This document shows positions 22,892 through 41,746 of a stretch of DNA of 64,000 nucleotides, piece by piece. The translations under genes were made by a program, and so were the position numbers. How positions within the stretch are numbered: position 1 is the first letter of the stretch; every line of letters starts with the position of its first letter. Source of the DNA: Symbiodinium natans (Eukaryota; Sar; Dinophyceae; Suessiales; Symbiodiniaceae); assembly GCA_905221605.1 (NCBI GenBank), contig CAJNDS010002718.1, positions 184,001 through 248,000 of the forward strand. The letters are read 5' to 3'. The notes under the pieces were generated by a model. The model did no database searches. It was not told the DNA's origin and worked only from the letters and a program-made list of their open reading frames with translations.

Positions 22892-25177
22892 TCAAGTCTC
22901 CCAATGCGCACGCTGGGCCGTGGCCGGACTCAACCGATACAGGGCACGGGCCGGGGCAAGGGCCGCGTGCGCCAGCCAGTGGCTCCGAGCCACTGCGTAA
23001 CAGGAGGCCACCACACCATCCACGATGAGGGTGCCCTCCTTGGAGTTTAGGGAAGTTCGGGGGCTGTGGATTTGGGGTCTTAGGGTCTGCCTTTCTTCAG
23101 GGCAGGTGGGAGGGAGGAGGGACGGGTTCAGTCCAGTTCTACAAGGAGAAAGGTGTGGAATGCCGAGCATGAGACCCTTCAGAAAGTGAGGCACCAGGTG
23201 GTTCAGGCAGCAAAGTTAAGGCTTCACCCTTCGGGTTTGGGCCAAGCTTCCATGGTGAAAGGAGCGACGAGCCCCTCCTGTTGGCATTTCCCATGGCGCA
23301 CGACGGGTGCGAGCTGGATCTCGCCCTGCTTGCCGAGCACGCAGACCTTGTCGCCCACCTGGACCTCGTTCACCCGAACGTCTTTCAGGGCTTTCGGGTC
23401 GGGGCAGTCTCTCTGTTTACCGCAGCTTCAGCGGGCTTGCGTTGCTCTGCCTTCTGAGCTTTCATGGTGCCTGTGGACAAAGCATGACAAAGAACAGAAG
23501 GAAGCCACAAAAGAGGAGAAAGGTCAAGATTCGACGTTAACACGGGTTTTCAGGTGAACAACGAAATGTTATACAATGAACGAGGTGATGCTAGATTCTG
23601 CTAGATTGAATCTCGTTTGTAGCGGAGTGAAGAAAATGCCAAGACAATTTGCTCTTTGGTCAGATATGGAGCTTGAAAGCCTCTACATCGTGAAGGGGGA
23701 AGACCAGATATTCACAGTTTTGGGGCTCATTTGCGTAAAGACACGCCAAACCCTTGCCTACACCCCTAACCCTGAAAGCCCAAAAACCTGAAATCCTGAA
23801 ACCTACACCCCAGACCCTCTTAACCTGAAGCCACAAAAGCCGCCCCACAAGTCGCCATGTTGCTGTGGAGGCTGGGACGTAGCCTCCTGAGATGGGCACC
23901 TTAATTCGGATGGCTTAACGGTTTCGGAAGTCCAGGCGCTCAGGAGTTCAAGGGACTTGGTAGAAGCAGTCTTTGCAAGACGTGCGGCGTTTCGCTTAAG
24001 GGTTCCCCTTCCATAATGATGGATAGGCGCCAAGTGGTCCGCCGACAGCACAAGGGACCAACCTCAGGGCGTCGCAAGCTCTGGAGCTTGGGGGGGAGCG
24101 CTTTCTTTGAGGGTTTTGGCGTTCGGGCGAAGGAAGTTGAGGGTTTCGGGTTCGAGGGCTCCTAAGAGAGACCACTTGCATTGACCTCCATGTGCCTGCC
24201 AGGGTCTCCAAGACGTGGTACGTTGCCATGGTCATCAAGTCCCGGTGCCCAAAGGCACAAATCTCGCTGGGAACACAACGACCGCCTGAGGTCATGGCGA
24301 GGACAACATCTCCGATCTTCACATCCCTCATGGCCTTCAGGCTTCCATCCTCCATGAGCAGCGTCGAAGTGGCTGGGAAGCAGGAGGAGCTTCCTGAATG
24401 GCCTTGTCGTGCCTCTTGTGTGAGAAGTGTCTGGTGCTGCCGCACAAGCTCCTGGTCCCGCTGCCCTCGCAAGTGCAATTCACGCGCCTGCTGCTCACGT
24501 GCCCGCATCTGCATTTGAAGTTGTGCCTGCGCCTGCCGTTGCAGGCGTTGCAGGCGCCTGTCGTCATCGGACAGAAGTGCCCCCATGCTGGCAAAAGCTT
24601 GACTGCCATCGACGCGGCGAAAGCTGACGATGTGAACTCTCCAAGACTCATACACAGCATAGACGTCTACCCCGATGACCTTGACAGAATCACATCCTCT
24701 CGCCACAACATCGCCTCTGTCGACCTCGTGGGGCTCTGCCTCAAGTATCCGACCAAGTTGAACCTGACACTCAATCACAATGTCGGGGTTGCCGCGGCCG
24801 TTGCGGTACTTGCGGCAGGCACCTGCCGGGGACCGGCTGAAGTAGATGCCACCTCCTGCAAAGCCGTGGCTACCGCAGTGCATGCGGCGCTCTCTGTCGA
24901 TGCCCCGCGCTGCGCTTTCACTGGTGGCATGGAAAAGTGTGGTCATGTCCCCGGGCTTACAGCACACTCCACAGAGCCAGCTGTGTCACATGTGTCACGC
25001 AAGACAGGGGCAGGGAGGGCATCATTCTGTTGATGCCCGTGTCCTGAGACCGTACCTAGAGGTTCACGGGTAATTCTAAGGAATGGCAGAACAAACTACA
25101 AGGTTGCAACCGCAGAACCACACTTACCCCCTGCCAATAGTTCCATTCGGTGATCGCAACACGATGGCCCTTGCCAT
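22892..25177 (-). CDS. PARP-like domain fused to a Hedgehog-type Hint domain
   Basis: Five exons: 25128-25177 (ATG at 25177), 24196-24980, 23968-24062, 23251-23412, 22892-23038. They join in frame to 412 residues. The N-terminal half is a PARP-type ADP-ribosyltransferase: LFHATSESAARGI gives the first catalytic His, and GSHGFAGGGIYFS the Tyr segment. A Gln/Arg-rich helix (residues about 155-210) follows. Then comes a Hint module: start Cys in SSCFPATSTLLMEDGS, then GDVVLAM, then LSADHLAPI on exon 3, VQVGDKVCVLG on exon 4, and GTLIVDGVVASCYA with HWLAHAALAPAR on exon 5. Hint domains cleave themselves at the first Cys, so the PARP part may be released or lipid-modified. Introns are GT-AG (24981-25127), GC-AG (24063-24195), GC-AG (about 23413-23967, least sure) and GA-AG (23039-23250). 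Confidence 0.8.
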
Positions 25178-25255
25178 GCTCTAAATAAAAAATAATATGT
25201 TTGGTATCCTCTTGGGCTTTAGATAAACAAACATAAAACTAATTCCCAAGGTGGA
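25178..25255 (-). mobile_element. Introner-like MITE, copy 2
   Basis: Shares with copy 1 the words ATCCTCTTGGG, AAACAAA and ATTCCCAAGG in the same order. On the minus strand it starts GTCCACCTTGGG and ends TTATTTAGAG, right before the proposed ATG of the PARP-Hint gene. It lacks the outer TTCTAAGGGGAG segment of copies 1 and 3. It could be an intron in the 5' untranslated region. Confidence 0.65.
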
Positions 25256-25997
25256 CATAGCATTGAACTAACTCGCACATGAAGAGCAGGCCTCCAGCGA
25301 CCACTGCCGCAAAGTGGCACACACCTCTCAGGGTGGGAAGTGGGCTTGGTGCACCTGACTATTACTGCGTAGGGCGGGCGCGTAAACCAAACACTATAAT
25401 ACGATGGCCTGCACCCTAAACCGAGGTGAAGCAGACCAGCAATGAAAACAAAACATACGATCTCAAGAAAAAGGAGTACCACGACGAGCCTTAGAAACTC
25501 TTCAGGAATGGAACTCAGATGATGAGCACAGGCCACTGGAGCATTAACTCCAATCGAGGCCCAAGATTCTGCAAAGACTAATCCGAAACGACAAAGGGCA
25601 CCGTCAGCTCCCGTACATGCCAAAAGAAATCCCAAGGCCCAGAGAATACTGCAAACCCCAAACTCGAAAACCTCGCCCTGAATCCGATGAGCCCTCAACC
25701 CTAAGTACATACAAGGCCCAACCAAAAGTCTACCCCAAACCTTTGGTCGGGCCTGGTATACAGGGATAGTGGTTGTACTCGGCAAAAGAACGAGGGTAAC
25801 TGTGGAACTCTTTTGATCGCAAGCTTGACGACAGTTCTGCTTGCCCAAAACGGCCCGCTTAAAGCTATCATGTATCCCAGAAGTTCAATCAAGTAACCGG
25901 GGGTTGCGGCATTAGACGCCTTAACTCCTGCGCCCAACGACAGCCTACACAGAGCCCTCACGCCACTGGGCCAGCACGAACCCTAAACCCTGAACTT

Positions 25998-26168
25998 GGG
26001 ATGCTCCCCCTCATACTAACAGCCCTTAATAGGGATTACCATAGGGGGGCACTTATAATCCCAACTAAGGACTGTTAGTATAAGAGTAGACTAACAGTCC
26101 TTAATAGGGCTTATAATAGGGGGTACTATAATCAATTAAGGACTGGTAGTATAAGGGGGAACAGCCCA
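25998..26168. mobile_element. Two family-B MITEs sharing an arm
   Basis: Two copies in tandem, with the end of the first (GTTAGTATAAGAGTAGA) running into the start of the second (CTAACAGTCCTTAATAGGG). The outer ends are GGGATGCTCCCCCTCATACT and AGTATAAGGGGGAACAGCCC. Confidence 0.75.
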
Positions 26169-26189
26169 ACCCTGAACCTTCAACGCACA

Positions 26190-27010
26190 TGCCCGGTGGC
26201 CTGCTTGATCACCTCCTCGGAGGGTTTGTCCTGGTTTAGGGTTTAGGGCTTAGGGCTTAGGGTTTAGGGTTTAGGGTCCCTAAACCCTAAACGTGGGAAG
26301 TTGCTCCAAAAACTAAACTCCCTTAAGCCCTCGACCTAAAGCCTAAACCCTACGTCTTGCGAACTCCATTAGGTCCAGCTTAGCGTGCCAAAGAGGGGCC
26401 ATGTCAGTCACATCAAACACCCGAAGTTGGCTCCGCAAGGCTTGAAAGGGGAACAGCTATCAAGGGCCCCTTACCCGAAACAAACCCCTATGGAACCCCT
26501 ACACCCCGAAGCCCAAACCCCAACCCCCCCCCCCCCCAAAAAAAAAAAAAAAAAACAACGACTTGAAGTCTGAGACCCCCCAGCAGCCCTCAACTCGAGC
26601 ACCGACATGCGGATGTCCGGGGTCTTGGTGCTTTACTGAACTGGGGGGTTGATGGGCTAGGGCCTTAGTCACGGGCTCCCTAGGTTTGTATAGGTTTCAG
26701 GGCTTGATCTAACACCAGCTTCGGGCTTTTTGGGTATAGGCCCTCAAGGCATCCCCATCAACACCAAGCCACCCTTCAGCCTTCCAACCTCAACCTTCCA
26801 ACCTCAGACCTCAACCCTGACAGCCCAGCCGTGAGTTGGCCCCCGGCACACAAGTGTACCTCAATAGCAAGAACAGTATAAGTCACCACAATAGTAGCAA
26901 TCTTTAAGGACTTCTGTGATCATAAGATTGCAGTCTGAACCTCAAGCCCTCTGGGTCGCGAACCTCCATCTCAGCCATGGCCGCAAGAGCTACACGCTCG
27001 GCCGTGTCAA
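26190..27010 (-). CDS. Two possible coiled-coil exons
   Basis: About 26948-27000 reads TAERVALAAMAEMEVRDPEG on the minus strand and ends at a GT; about 26196-26240 reads DKPSEEVIKQATGHV. Both have the composition and splice-like borders of the other exons. Which gene they belong to is unclear: the last part of the EF-hand gene, or the start of a gene that includes the coiled-coil exons further left. Confidence 0.4.
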
Positions 27011-28550
27011 CACAAATCAGTCCGGGACCTCTCCCACTGCAGCCTCTGCTGTGAGGTTACGACTCATATGACCTACAGGCATATGAGGGCCATATGTACA
27101 AAGTCTGCTGAATTCCGATATCGTGCTTGCAACAAGGGCGGCTTCTGTTTGGGATCCCTGCGCTGCGCTGCGGTCTCTTGGATGCCAGGCTTTGCTAAAA
27201 AACTTCGAGCCCGAAGCAGTTCAGCGTGGGGCGGACGTCTTTTGGGGCTTCGGCCGGTGTGCTGGCTTCAGGAGCTCTGAGGTTGAGGTCTCAGGGTGTA
27301 GGGTGCAGAGAGCAGGTGCCAAACAGAAGAGAGAAGCTCCACGAAAGCAGAGTGTAACAAGCGTAGACTCTAAATTGCCCTCAACCCCAAAAAACTGTCC
27401 AAGCAGAAGGTACGACGGAAACCCTAAACTCTAAAACCCCTAAAGTTATAATCGTATGGGTGCTGGTCAGGCTGTCTGGGATATTCAGCGCACCATCCTC
27501 TCAGCCGGTCGAGACATCCTGATGCGCAAGCCTTCCCACGCCCTTAAAGCCTAGGAACCCTTTGAAAGAAGGTTCCGAACAGGACGAGTTCGCGGCCGAA
27601 GCTTGTTCAAGTCTCCCAAGATTCCTGCTTGCTTGGCTTGCTGCCCTTTTGTTGGCTGATACTTAACTGCTTCAAAGCTTAAGGTTGAGGATTTGTGGCC
27701 CAAGGCCCAGGGCGTAGAGTTCGACTTCGTTTGTCTTCAGGTATGCCGGTGGCTGTTTGGCGCATCAGGGTTTCAGGGATTGCTTGAGGGCTTTGGGACA
27801 CAGGGGGCCCACGCCCTAGAAGGTTGAGGTTCGGAGGGGCTAAAGGCGGCTTTGGCGAGATTTGACATTGGGGGTTCCTGGAGCTGCCGCTGGTTCCCTC
27901 CTCTATGGGTTTGGGGTTTAGGGTTTAGGGTTTAGGAAATAGAATAGAATCCCTCTAAAGGGTCCCCCCGAAAAGGGTACCCCCAATTTCGGAAGCCCCC
28001 AGAAGGTTTCGGAAGAAGGTGGAACTTTTCGACCTTAGTGCGCTGGTACTTTTGGCAAGTCGGTCTTTCGGGTTTCGGATTCAGCCAGGAGACAGGACAG
28101 TGGGGATGTGTTACGGAACTTTGCCGACCACCTACAATCAACCTTAGACTCCGGAAGCCTGAACAACGAGCCCTTGCCTTTGAACTTCTTCTCCACCGTG
28201 TCGAAGGAACTCATCGTCTGCATCAGACACCAAAGAGACCCAAAACCCTAAAGCCAAGCTCGGGCCCCCCCCTTCCTGCAAGCCCCAGAGCCAGGAGCGT
28301 TAGGACTTTGAAAGCCGTCCACCAAGGGGGGGGGGTCCCAAAGAGGAGGTGCTTGAAGAACTACCCCCTTGGGCCCCTTCAGGGTTTGGGGCTTGGGGCC
28401 TGGGGTTTGGGGTTTGGGTTTAGGGTTTAGGGCTTAGGATTTCGGGTTTCGGGTTTAGGGTTTAGTGTTTAGGGGGTTTAGACTCTCTAACTCCATTGGG
28501 GCTACCCCCGATCGAACCCCCGAGGTCGAAAGCCCGGCCTTGCGAGTGAC
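27010..28550. other. Stretch without a firm gene
   Basis: Mixed unique sequence, a degenerate family-C-like element (27945-28002) and short TTTAGGG runs. It may hold the last exons of the EF-hand gene, which I could not trace beyond 28551. Confidence 0.4.
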
Positions 28551-36655
<8,105 letters not shown>

Positions 36656-37109
36656 CTGCAAAGAGAGCTCGAGAAGGAGAGGGCCAGTGACGGAGAGGGG
36701 GATAACGTTTGCCGCTCAAAATCTGAGGATTTAGGGCTAAGGACCTGCAAGCCTAGGCAAGGACCATAAGGCCTAAACCTCGAAACGCCTAAACCGAAAC
36801 CGAGAGCCCCTTTCGCTTCACCTGACCGCTGAACAACCACCCTGGCGCTTGCAGGGTCTAGGGCTTCCATGGCATAGGTTTGTTGTGGGTGTTCGGTTTC
36901 GTGGGTCAGGCTTTAGGGGACTTCCGGTCGGGAGCTCTAAGGGTTTCAAACACCTCGGGCTTGGGGCCTACCGGTGAAAGCCAGCAGCCCGATCCCCAAA
37001 ATTATCGCAATTAGATCGGCCGCCCCCCTCCTTTTGAGACTAAACAAGGAACGGGAACCCTCTTTTGTCCAACCGAGAAATGAAAGGGAACCCTCGGCTC
37101 TGAGCCCTA

Positions 37110-37350
37110 AACCTAAGCTCTATAAACCCTAAACCCTAAACCCAATAAACCCTCAACCCTGAACCCGAAACCCCCTAAACCCTCAAGCCTAAACTCTAAA
37201 AACCCTCAACCCTGAACCCTAACACCCCCTAAACCCTGAACTCTATAAACCCCAATGAACCCGATGAACTGAATCCCCTAAACCCTAAACCCTAAACCCG
37301 AAACCCGAAACCCTAAACCCTAAACCCTAAACCCTAAACCTGAACCTCAA
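37110..37350. repeat. Diverged CCCTAAA array
   Basis: CCCTAAA with many CCCTGAA, CCCAATAAA and CCCGAAA variants, upstream of the EF-hand gene start. Confidence 0.9.
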
Positions 37351-37787
37351 AGCCGAGGTCGTGGCTGGAGAGCAGAGCACGGAGGGGTCTGCACGCCACT
37401 GGCCTTACAAAGTTCTGGGGGGGAGAGAGGATGTAGCTTGCGTAATGTTTACATGTATCTACGAGCATTGTTGCTATTTGTTCTTTGCTTTGTTCTGACT
37501 CTGATGATTTATTCGTTTTGTTGTTTCATTTTGTGCTTTTTGTCTTCTTTGTTTTTTTCCTTTTTTTGGGGGGGGGGGGGAGGGGGTGTTGAGGAATTTG
37601 CAAGCAAAGTTGGTAGGGCTTGGGTCCACTTCAGAAGGGGTCAAGCTTGGGAGTTCGGGTTGCGAGGGGCGGGCGGTCGAAGGCCAAAGTCCACAGCCAG
37701 GCCGGCAGCACGATCTCCGATTGGGATGCGAGGGCTCAGCATTTCGCGCTTGAGGTGTAGGACCGATTTACACGCAGTTTAGGTTGG

Positions 37788-37881
37788 TATGTTCCCCTGA
37801 AACTAACAGTCCTTAACAGGGATTGCAAGAGGGAGTACTACATAATCCCTTCAGGACTGTTGGTATAAGTGGGGAGATCCC
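37788..37881. mobile_element. Family-B hairpin MITE
   Basis: Ends ACTAACAGTCCTTAACAGGG and CAGGACTGTTGGTATAAG with inner text AGGGAGTACTACATAATCCC. Confidence 0.75.
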
Positions 37882-38834
37882 AAGGTTTAGGGTGTTTAGG
37901 GGTTAGAAGAAGTAGGTTGCAGGCACCGGCGGATGTCTCCGATGGTGGACAGTCAAGGCGATGTGCGTTGCCTGGGGGGGCTTCCTTTCGGCAGATATGA
38001 TGCTAAGCACAACGCAATGGCACTTACGCCTGGATTCAGGAAAGTCCGGAGGTCAACCACGCTGGAGAGGCTTTCCACAAGGTCGCTCTTCAGCCAACTG
38101 AATCCTGTGAGCCAAAGCCAGATTGACCTGCACAGAGGTCGAAAAATGGCGCGTGACCTGAAGGAACAGGTGGCGCCGAGCGGGTGACAGGTGGGAGTCT
38201 CCCAGCCAGGAGCTTCCCGTCCCGTCGTTGTCCCTACAAACTCAAGCGCCTGACCTCGTGGCACTCCAGAGAGAACGGACACGGGTCACTGAGATCGGAG
38301 GAGCAACGCGCTGCGTGGCTGGATGTACTGCCGGCCTGCCAAAAAGTTTCGCAGAGTGCTTACTTGCACTAGAGAACAGAAGGAGAGCGGGGACATCCGA
38401 CCAACTAAGCCCGCGGAGACTCGAGAGCTATCCTGTCCCGAATCCTGATAGAAACTTTCGGCCAAGATAGACCAAGTCGTACCGAAAACTAAGAAGCCGA
38501 CCATCTGAATCCACACAGCACCAGTGCCCGCTGACTTTGACAGGATTGTAGCCGGTGTCCTGCATAGGGCTTTCGACTGTCAGGGGCGTTTTCATGCGAA
38601 GAGGACTTCCGAGACCAGTGCTTAATTTGGGTGCCCCTCTAGGCAATGAGGGCGAACATGGCGAACGTGCACACCCTGAGCCCGATCAACTCCTTGGCCT
38701 TCCACCCTCAACCCCAAAGCCTGAGACCCTGTTTTTCACTCCAAACCCTAAACCCTAAACCCCAAACCCTAAACCCTAAACCCTAAACCCCAAACCCCAA
38801 ACCCCAAACCCTAGAGACCCTACCGAGCCCAGAC

Positions 38835-39888
38835 CGCGTCCTGAACGTAGGCATAGCACTTGGAGCCGTCGTCGACGCGCTTGCTGACAACCCATCCTGA
38901 GCTGACGTCTTAATCTTAAGTGTGGGGGTGAGGGTTTGAGCTGTCAGGGGTTGATTGAGGGCTTAAGGTTGGTGGCTCAAGGTTGGGGGGGGTGGCATGG
39001 TTCGAAATTCAGGGTTGAAGCGTTTTGTCTAGGGTTTCCATGGGTTTGGGGTCTATGTCGGTTTAGAGAGCGCTTAGAGCTTAACCTGATTTGTAGGCTT
39101 AGGACATTCCTTCGTTGGCTCAGGTTTTTGGGTTGGGGGGGCAATTCGCCACGCGATCCCTCGAGCCCTAAACCCTTAACCGTGCACCCTCTAGTGCCAT
39201 GATGAAAAAAAGAAGCGCACCCCGACAGCCCCTTCCTTAAATTCGGGCTGCATAAGGGTTTAGGGTTTAGGGTTTAGGGTTTAGGGTTTAGGGTTCAGGG
39301 TTTAGGGTTTAGGGTTTAGCCTTTTGGGCCGGCAGGCGGGTCTTGCCAGTGTGAAAGACGTACAGCGGGACCACATCGCGCTTCACCCAAACAGGCCTGG
39401 TGAGGCCCGGGTTTGCGAGGTGGGACTCGGAACTCTTCCGTTTGGGTCTTCGGTTCGGGCTCTTTTGGGGTCTTCAGGTTCAGAATCGAAACATAGACAG
39501 AGCGAAAGAGAAAGAGAGAGAGAGAGAGAGGCAGGAGGAAAAGGGAGGCATGTCTCTGGCGTGATGTGGGTCGGCGTGAGATGAGGGGCTTCGTTGGTGG
39601 TAGATAACGTGCACAAACAGCACTGGTATTCAGTGCTTGCCTACTCGTCCGTACAAGAGTTTCAGACACAAACCTACTCAAACTTTAAAGCTTCACTGCT
39701 AGAGGTTACGAGGATTCATGATCCTACACCCCACAAGTCCTACACCTATGCAAGGCTTTACAGTAAGCACACCTTGGAACCCTTTTGCTGCGGAGCCTTG
39801 CAGGGTTTAGGGCAGTTCATTTGTCTGAGCCTCTCGTGATGTGTGTTGCTCATCTGGTCATAGGTCCCGTTGATGTGCCAGTAGCGGC
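38835..39888 (-). CDS. Unidentified gene, three micro-exons
   Basis: Exons about 39861-39888 (RYWHINGTYDQ), 39338-39396 (PVWVKRDVVPLYVFHTGKT) and 38835-38896 (WVVSKRVDDGSKCYAYVQDA). Exons 2 and 3 join in frame by a GC-AG intron to give GKTRWVVSKRV. The order Gly-x-Tyr, Pro-Val-Trp, Leu-Tyr-Val, Arg-Trp-Val-Val suggests a small beta-rich module, perhaps repeated in a larger protein. I do not recognise the family. A further island at about 38650-38705 reads KAKELIGLRVCTFAMFALIA and may be the next exon with a membrane segment. Confidence 0.6.
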
Positions 39889-40511
39889 CTTGGCATGAGT
39901 GCTGCGAGAGAGCGGGCCTTGACTCACTAAGAACCTAGCCCAGGGTTTCTCGGTACAGAGCTCAGAGGGTAACGAAGGGTCATGAATCCAGAACGCCACA
40001 AGTCCCCCAAGCACGAGAAACCGAGAAACAAGGGCCGCGAGACGCCCTGAAGATCCTGGACCTTCGATGGGAGTCGATCCAAACCATGGGGCACCCAAAA
40101 CCACAAGGAAGATACCATGGCCGCCCCTATTTGGGATCCCAAACTAAGGACAGAGACCCCAAGTGCGGGGCACAGATTTAGATCAAGCCTAAGACCTCGA
40201 CCATCTCATGAGGTCAGGGTATGGCGTCAGTTTAGAATTTAACCACATGGCCACTCAGGTTTTAAGGCTTGGGCCTTCGGGTTTAGGATTACTAGGGTTC
40301 AGAACTTAGGACTACAAGGGTTCAGGGTCCAGTTTAGCTTAGCTTCTTTCTCTTGAACTGGTGAAAGTGTGAGGGTCGAGTCGGACAAATCACCACCTCT
40401 CTCCTTCGAAGGCGGGGGGCCACTCCGCCCCATGATCTTCAGAGATGTCGCCATCTTCAACTCAACACCTGATGCTGGTTTTGGTTTTGTAGGGCGGGGG
40501 GGGGGTAAGGT

Positions 40512-40616
40512 GGGGGTTTACGAAAACAGGGGGTGCCTTATTGGGGTCCCGATTCTAAGGGAATCCTACTATCTGGGGGCTACATTGGGGGGGGTCTCTT
40601 ATGTTCGTACAACCCC
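40512..40616. mobile_element. Family-C MITE
   Basis: Starts GGGGGTTTACGAAAACAGGGG, shares GCCTTATTGGGG and GAATCCTACTATCTGGGGG with the copy at 34349, ends TTATGTTCGTACAACCCC. Confidence 0.8.
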
Positions 40617-40934
40617 ATCTCTGATGCCCTAAGCTCTGAGAACCAAAAGTCCAGGGTTTGCAGGGCTCCGGATACTGGCATGAAGCAAGGCCCTGGCAGG
40701 AATCTGGTGAAGTGAAGTGGTAAGATGCCGGGCCGGGAGGGGGGATTCCATGAGAACCCCACGCCTAAACCGTAAACCCTAAACCCTAAACCCCAAAACC
40801 TACGCCCCAAACTGAACCTTGGGTCACTCCCAACATGAGCGGCCAGAACCACTTTCAAAAGCGCAGAGATCAGCCTGGAGCCGTGAAGTGTGCAAGAAGC
40901 GTGGAAAGCCCTGGGTTGAGGGGCCCCTATAAGG

Positions 40935-41065
40935 CCCTAAACCCTAAACCCTAAACCCTAAACCCTAAACCCTAAACCCTAAACCCTAAACCCTAAACCC
41001 TAAACCCTAAACCCTAAAAACCCTAAACCTAAACCCTAAACCCTAAAACCCTGAACCCTTACTAA
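40935..41065. repeat. CCCTAAA array
   Basis: About 17 heptamers left of the candidate exon at about 41085-41158; TTTAGGG follows at 41163-41220. Confidence 0.95.
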
Positions 41066-41746
41066 CCCTACTTTCCCGCCGAAAGGGGGGTCGAGCCTCG
41101 GCTCGGCAGCAGGGCGCTTGCTTTGGCGCGCTTGTCGCTGGAGACGCACGGCCGCGCGAGGGGTTAGGGTTTAGGGTTTAGGGGCTAGGGTTTAGGGTTT
41201 AGGGTTTAGGCTTTAGGGTTCAAGGTTCGGCTTTAAGGTTCAGGGGTCAGGGCTTTGAGGTTCAGGGTCTGGAGGAGAACTGTCAGGGTTTGGAGGGGGA
41301 TTTGGCGCTTTAGGGTTCAGGGCGTTTAGGGGTTGAGGCCTTGTAGGGTTTCATGGAGGAGCGCTTCGGCGGATAGATGTGTGAGCTGATACTAACATGG
41401 ACTCCCTTAGGTCCTAAAACAGTAAAGCCCTCAAATCCAAATTCGAGACCTTACAGTAAACTCGCTTTGAATTCATTGGCTGGCCTTTTGATGTCGGGGA
41501 TGTCCTTCTTGTTTAGGCCACTAGACTAAGCGGATATATCGCCTCAGCCCTGAATCTCTCAAAGGTGTTGCGGTCCAAGGTAAACCGCAACCCACCAATT
41601 CCCCAACACAACATAAACGCATGGACAATCATAGATCTATATGTATATAAAGTTACATATATATACACACATATATCTATCTTTCTATGTTGGGTTCGTT
41701 CATAGTTATTCATTTACCTGTAGTATATGTATGAATAAATAAAGTC

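Larger units (their letters stand above)
36660..38640. other. Intergenic or intronic stretch
   Basis: Holds a CCCTAAA array (about 37110-37350), a T-rich stretch (37440-37580), one family-B MITE (37788-37881) and a repeat-poor block (about 37925-38640) with short open frames on both strands. The minus-strand frame 38428-38646 includes QDTGYNPVKVSGHWCCVDSD, which looks protein-like but matches no family I know. Confidence 0.4.
39900..41740. other. Stretch with little recognised coding sequence
   Basis: Contains a family-C MITE, a long CCCTAAA array, an AT-rich tract (about 41600-41745, many TATA words) and a possible exon at about 41085-41158 (minus strand SSDKRAKASALLPS) flanked by CCCTAAA on the left and TTTAGGG on the right. 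Confidence 0.4.

Noticed and set aside
25219-25848. Minus-strand 209-codon frame with membrane-like stretches
   Set aside because: Its end runs through the introner copy at 25178-25255 and no domain or conserved motif is visible; a 5' untranslated or intron region is more likely.
26520-26556. Poly-C then poly-A run as a retrogene tail
   Set aside because: No coding sequence or target duplication upstream on the same strand; homopolymers are common here.
37438-37782. Plus-strand frame with a Leu/Phe-rich start
   Set aside because: The hydrophobic stretch comes from a T-rich tract followed by a poly-G run; no other sign of a gene.
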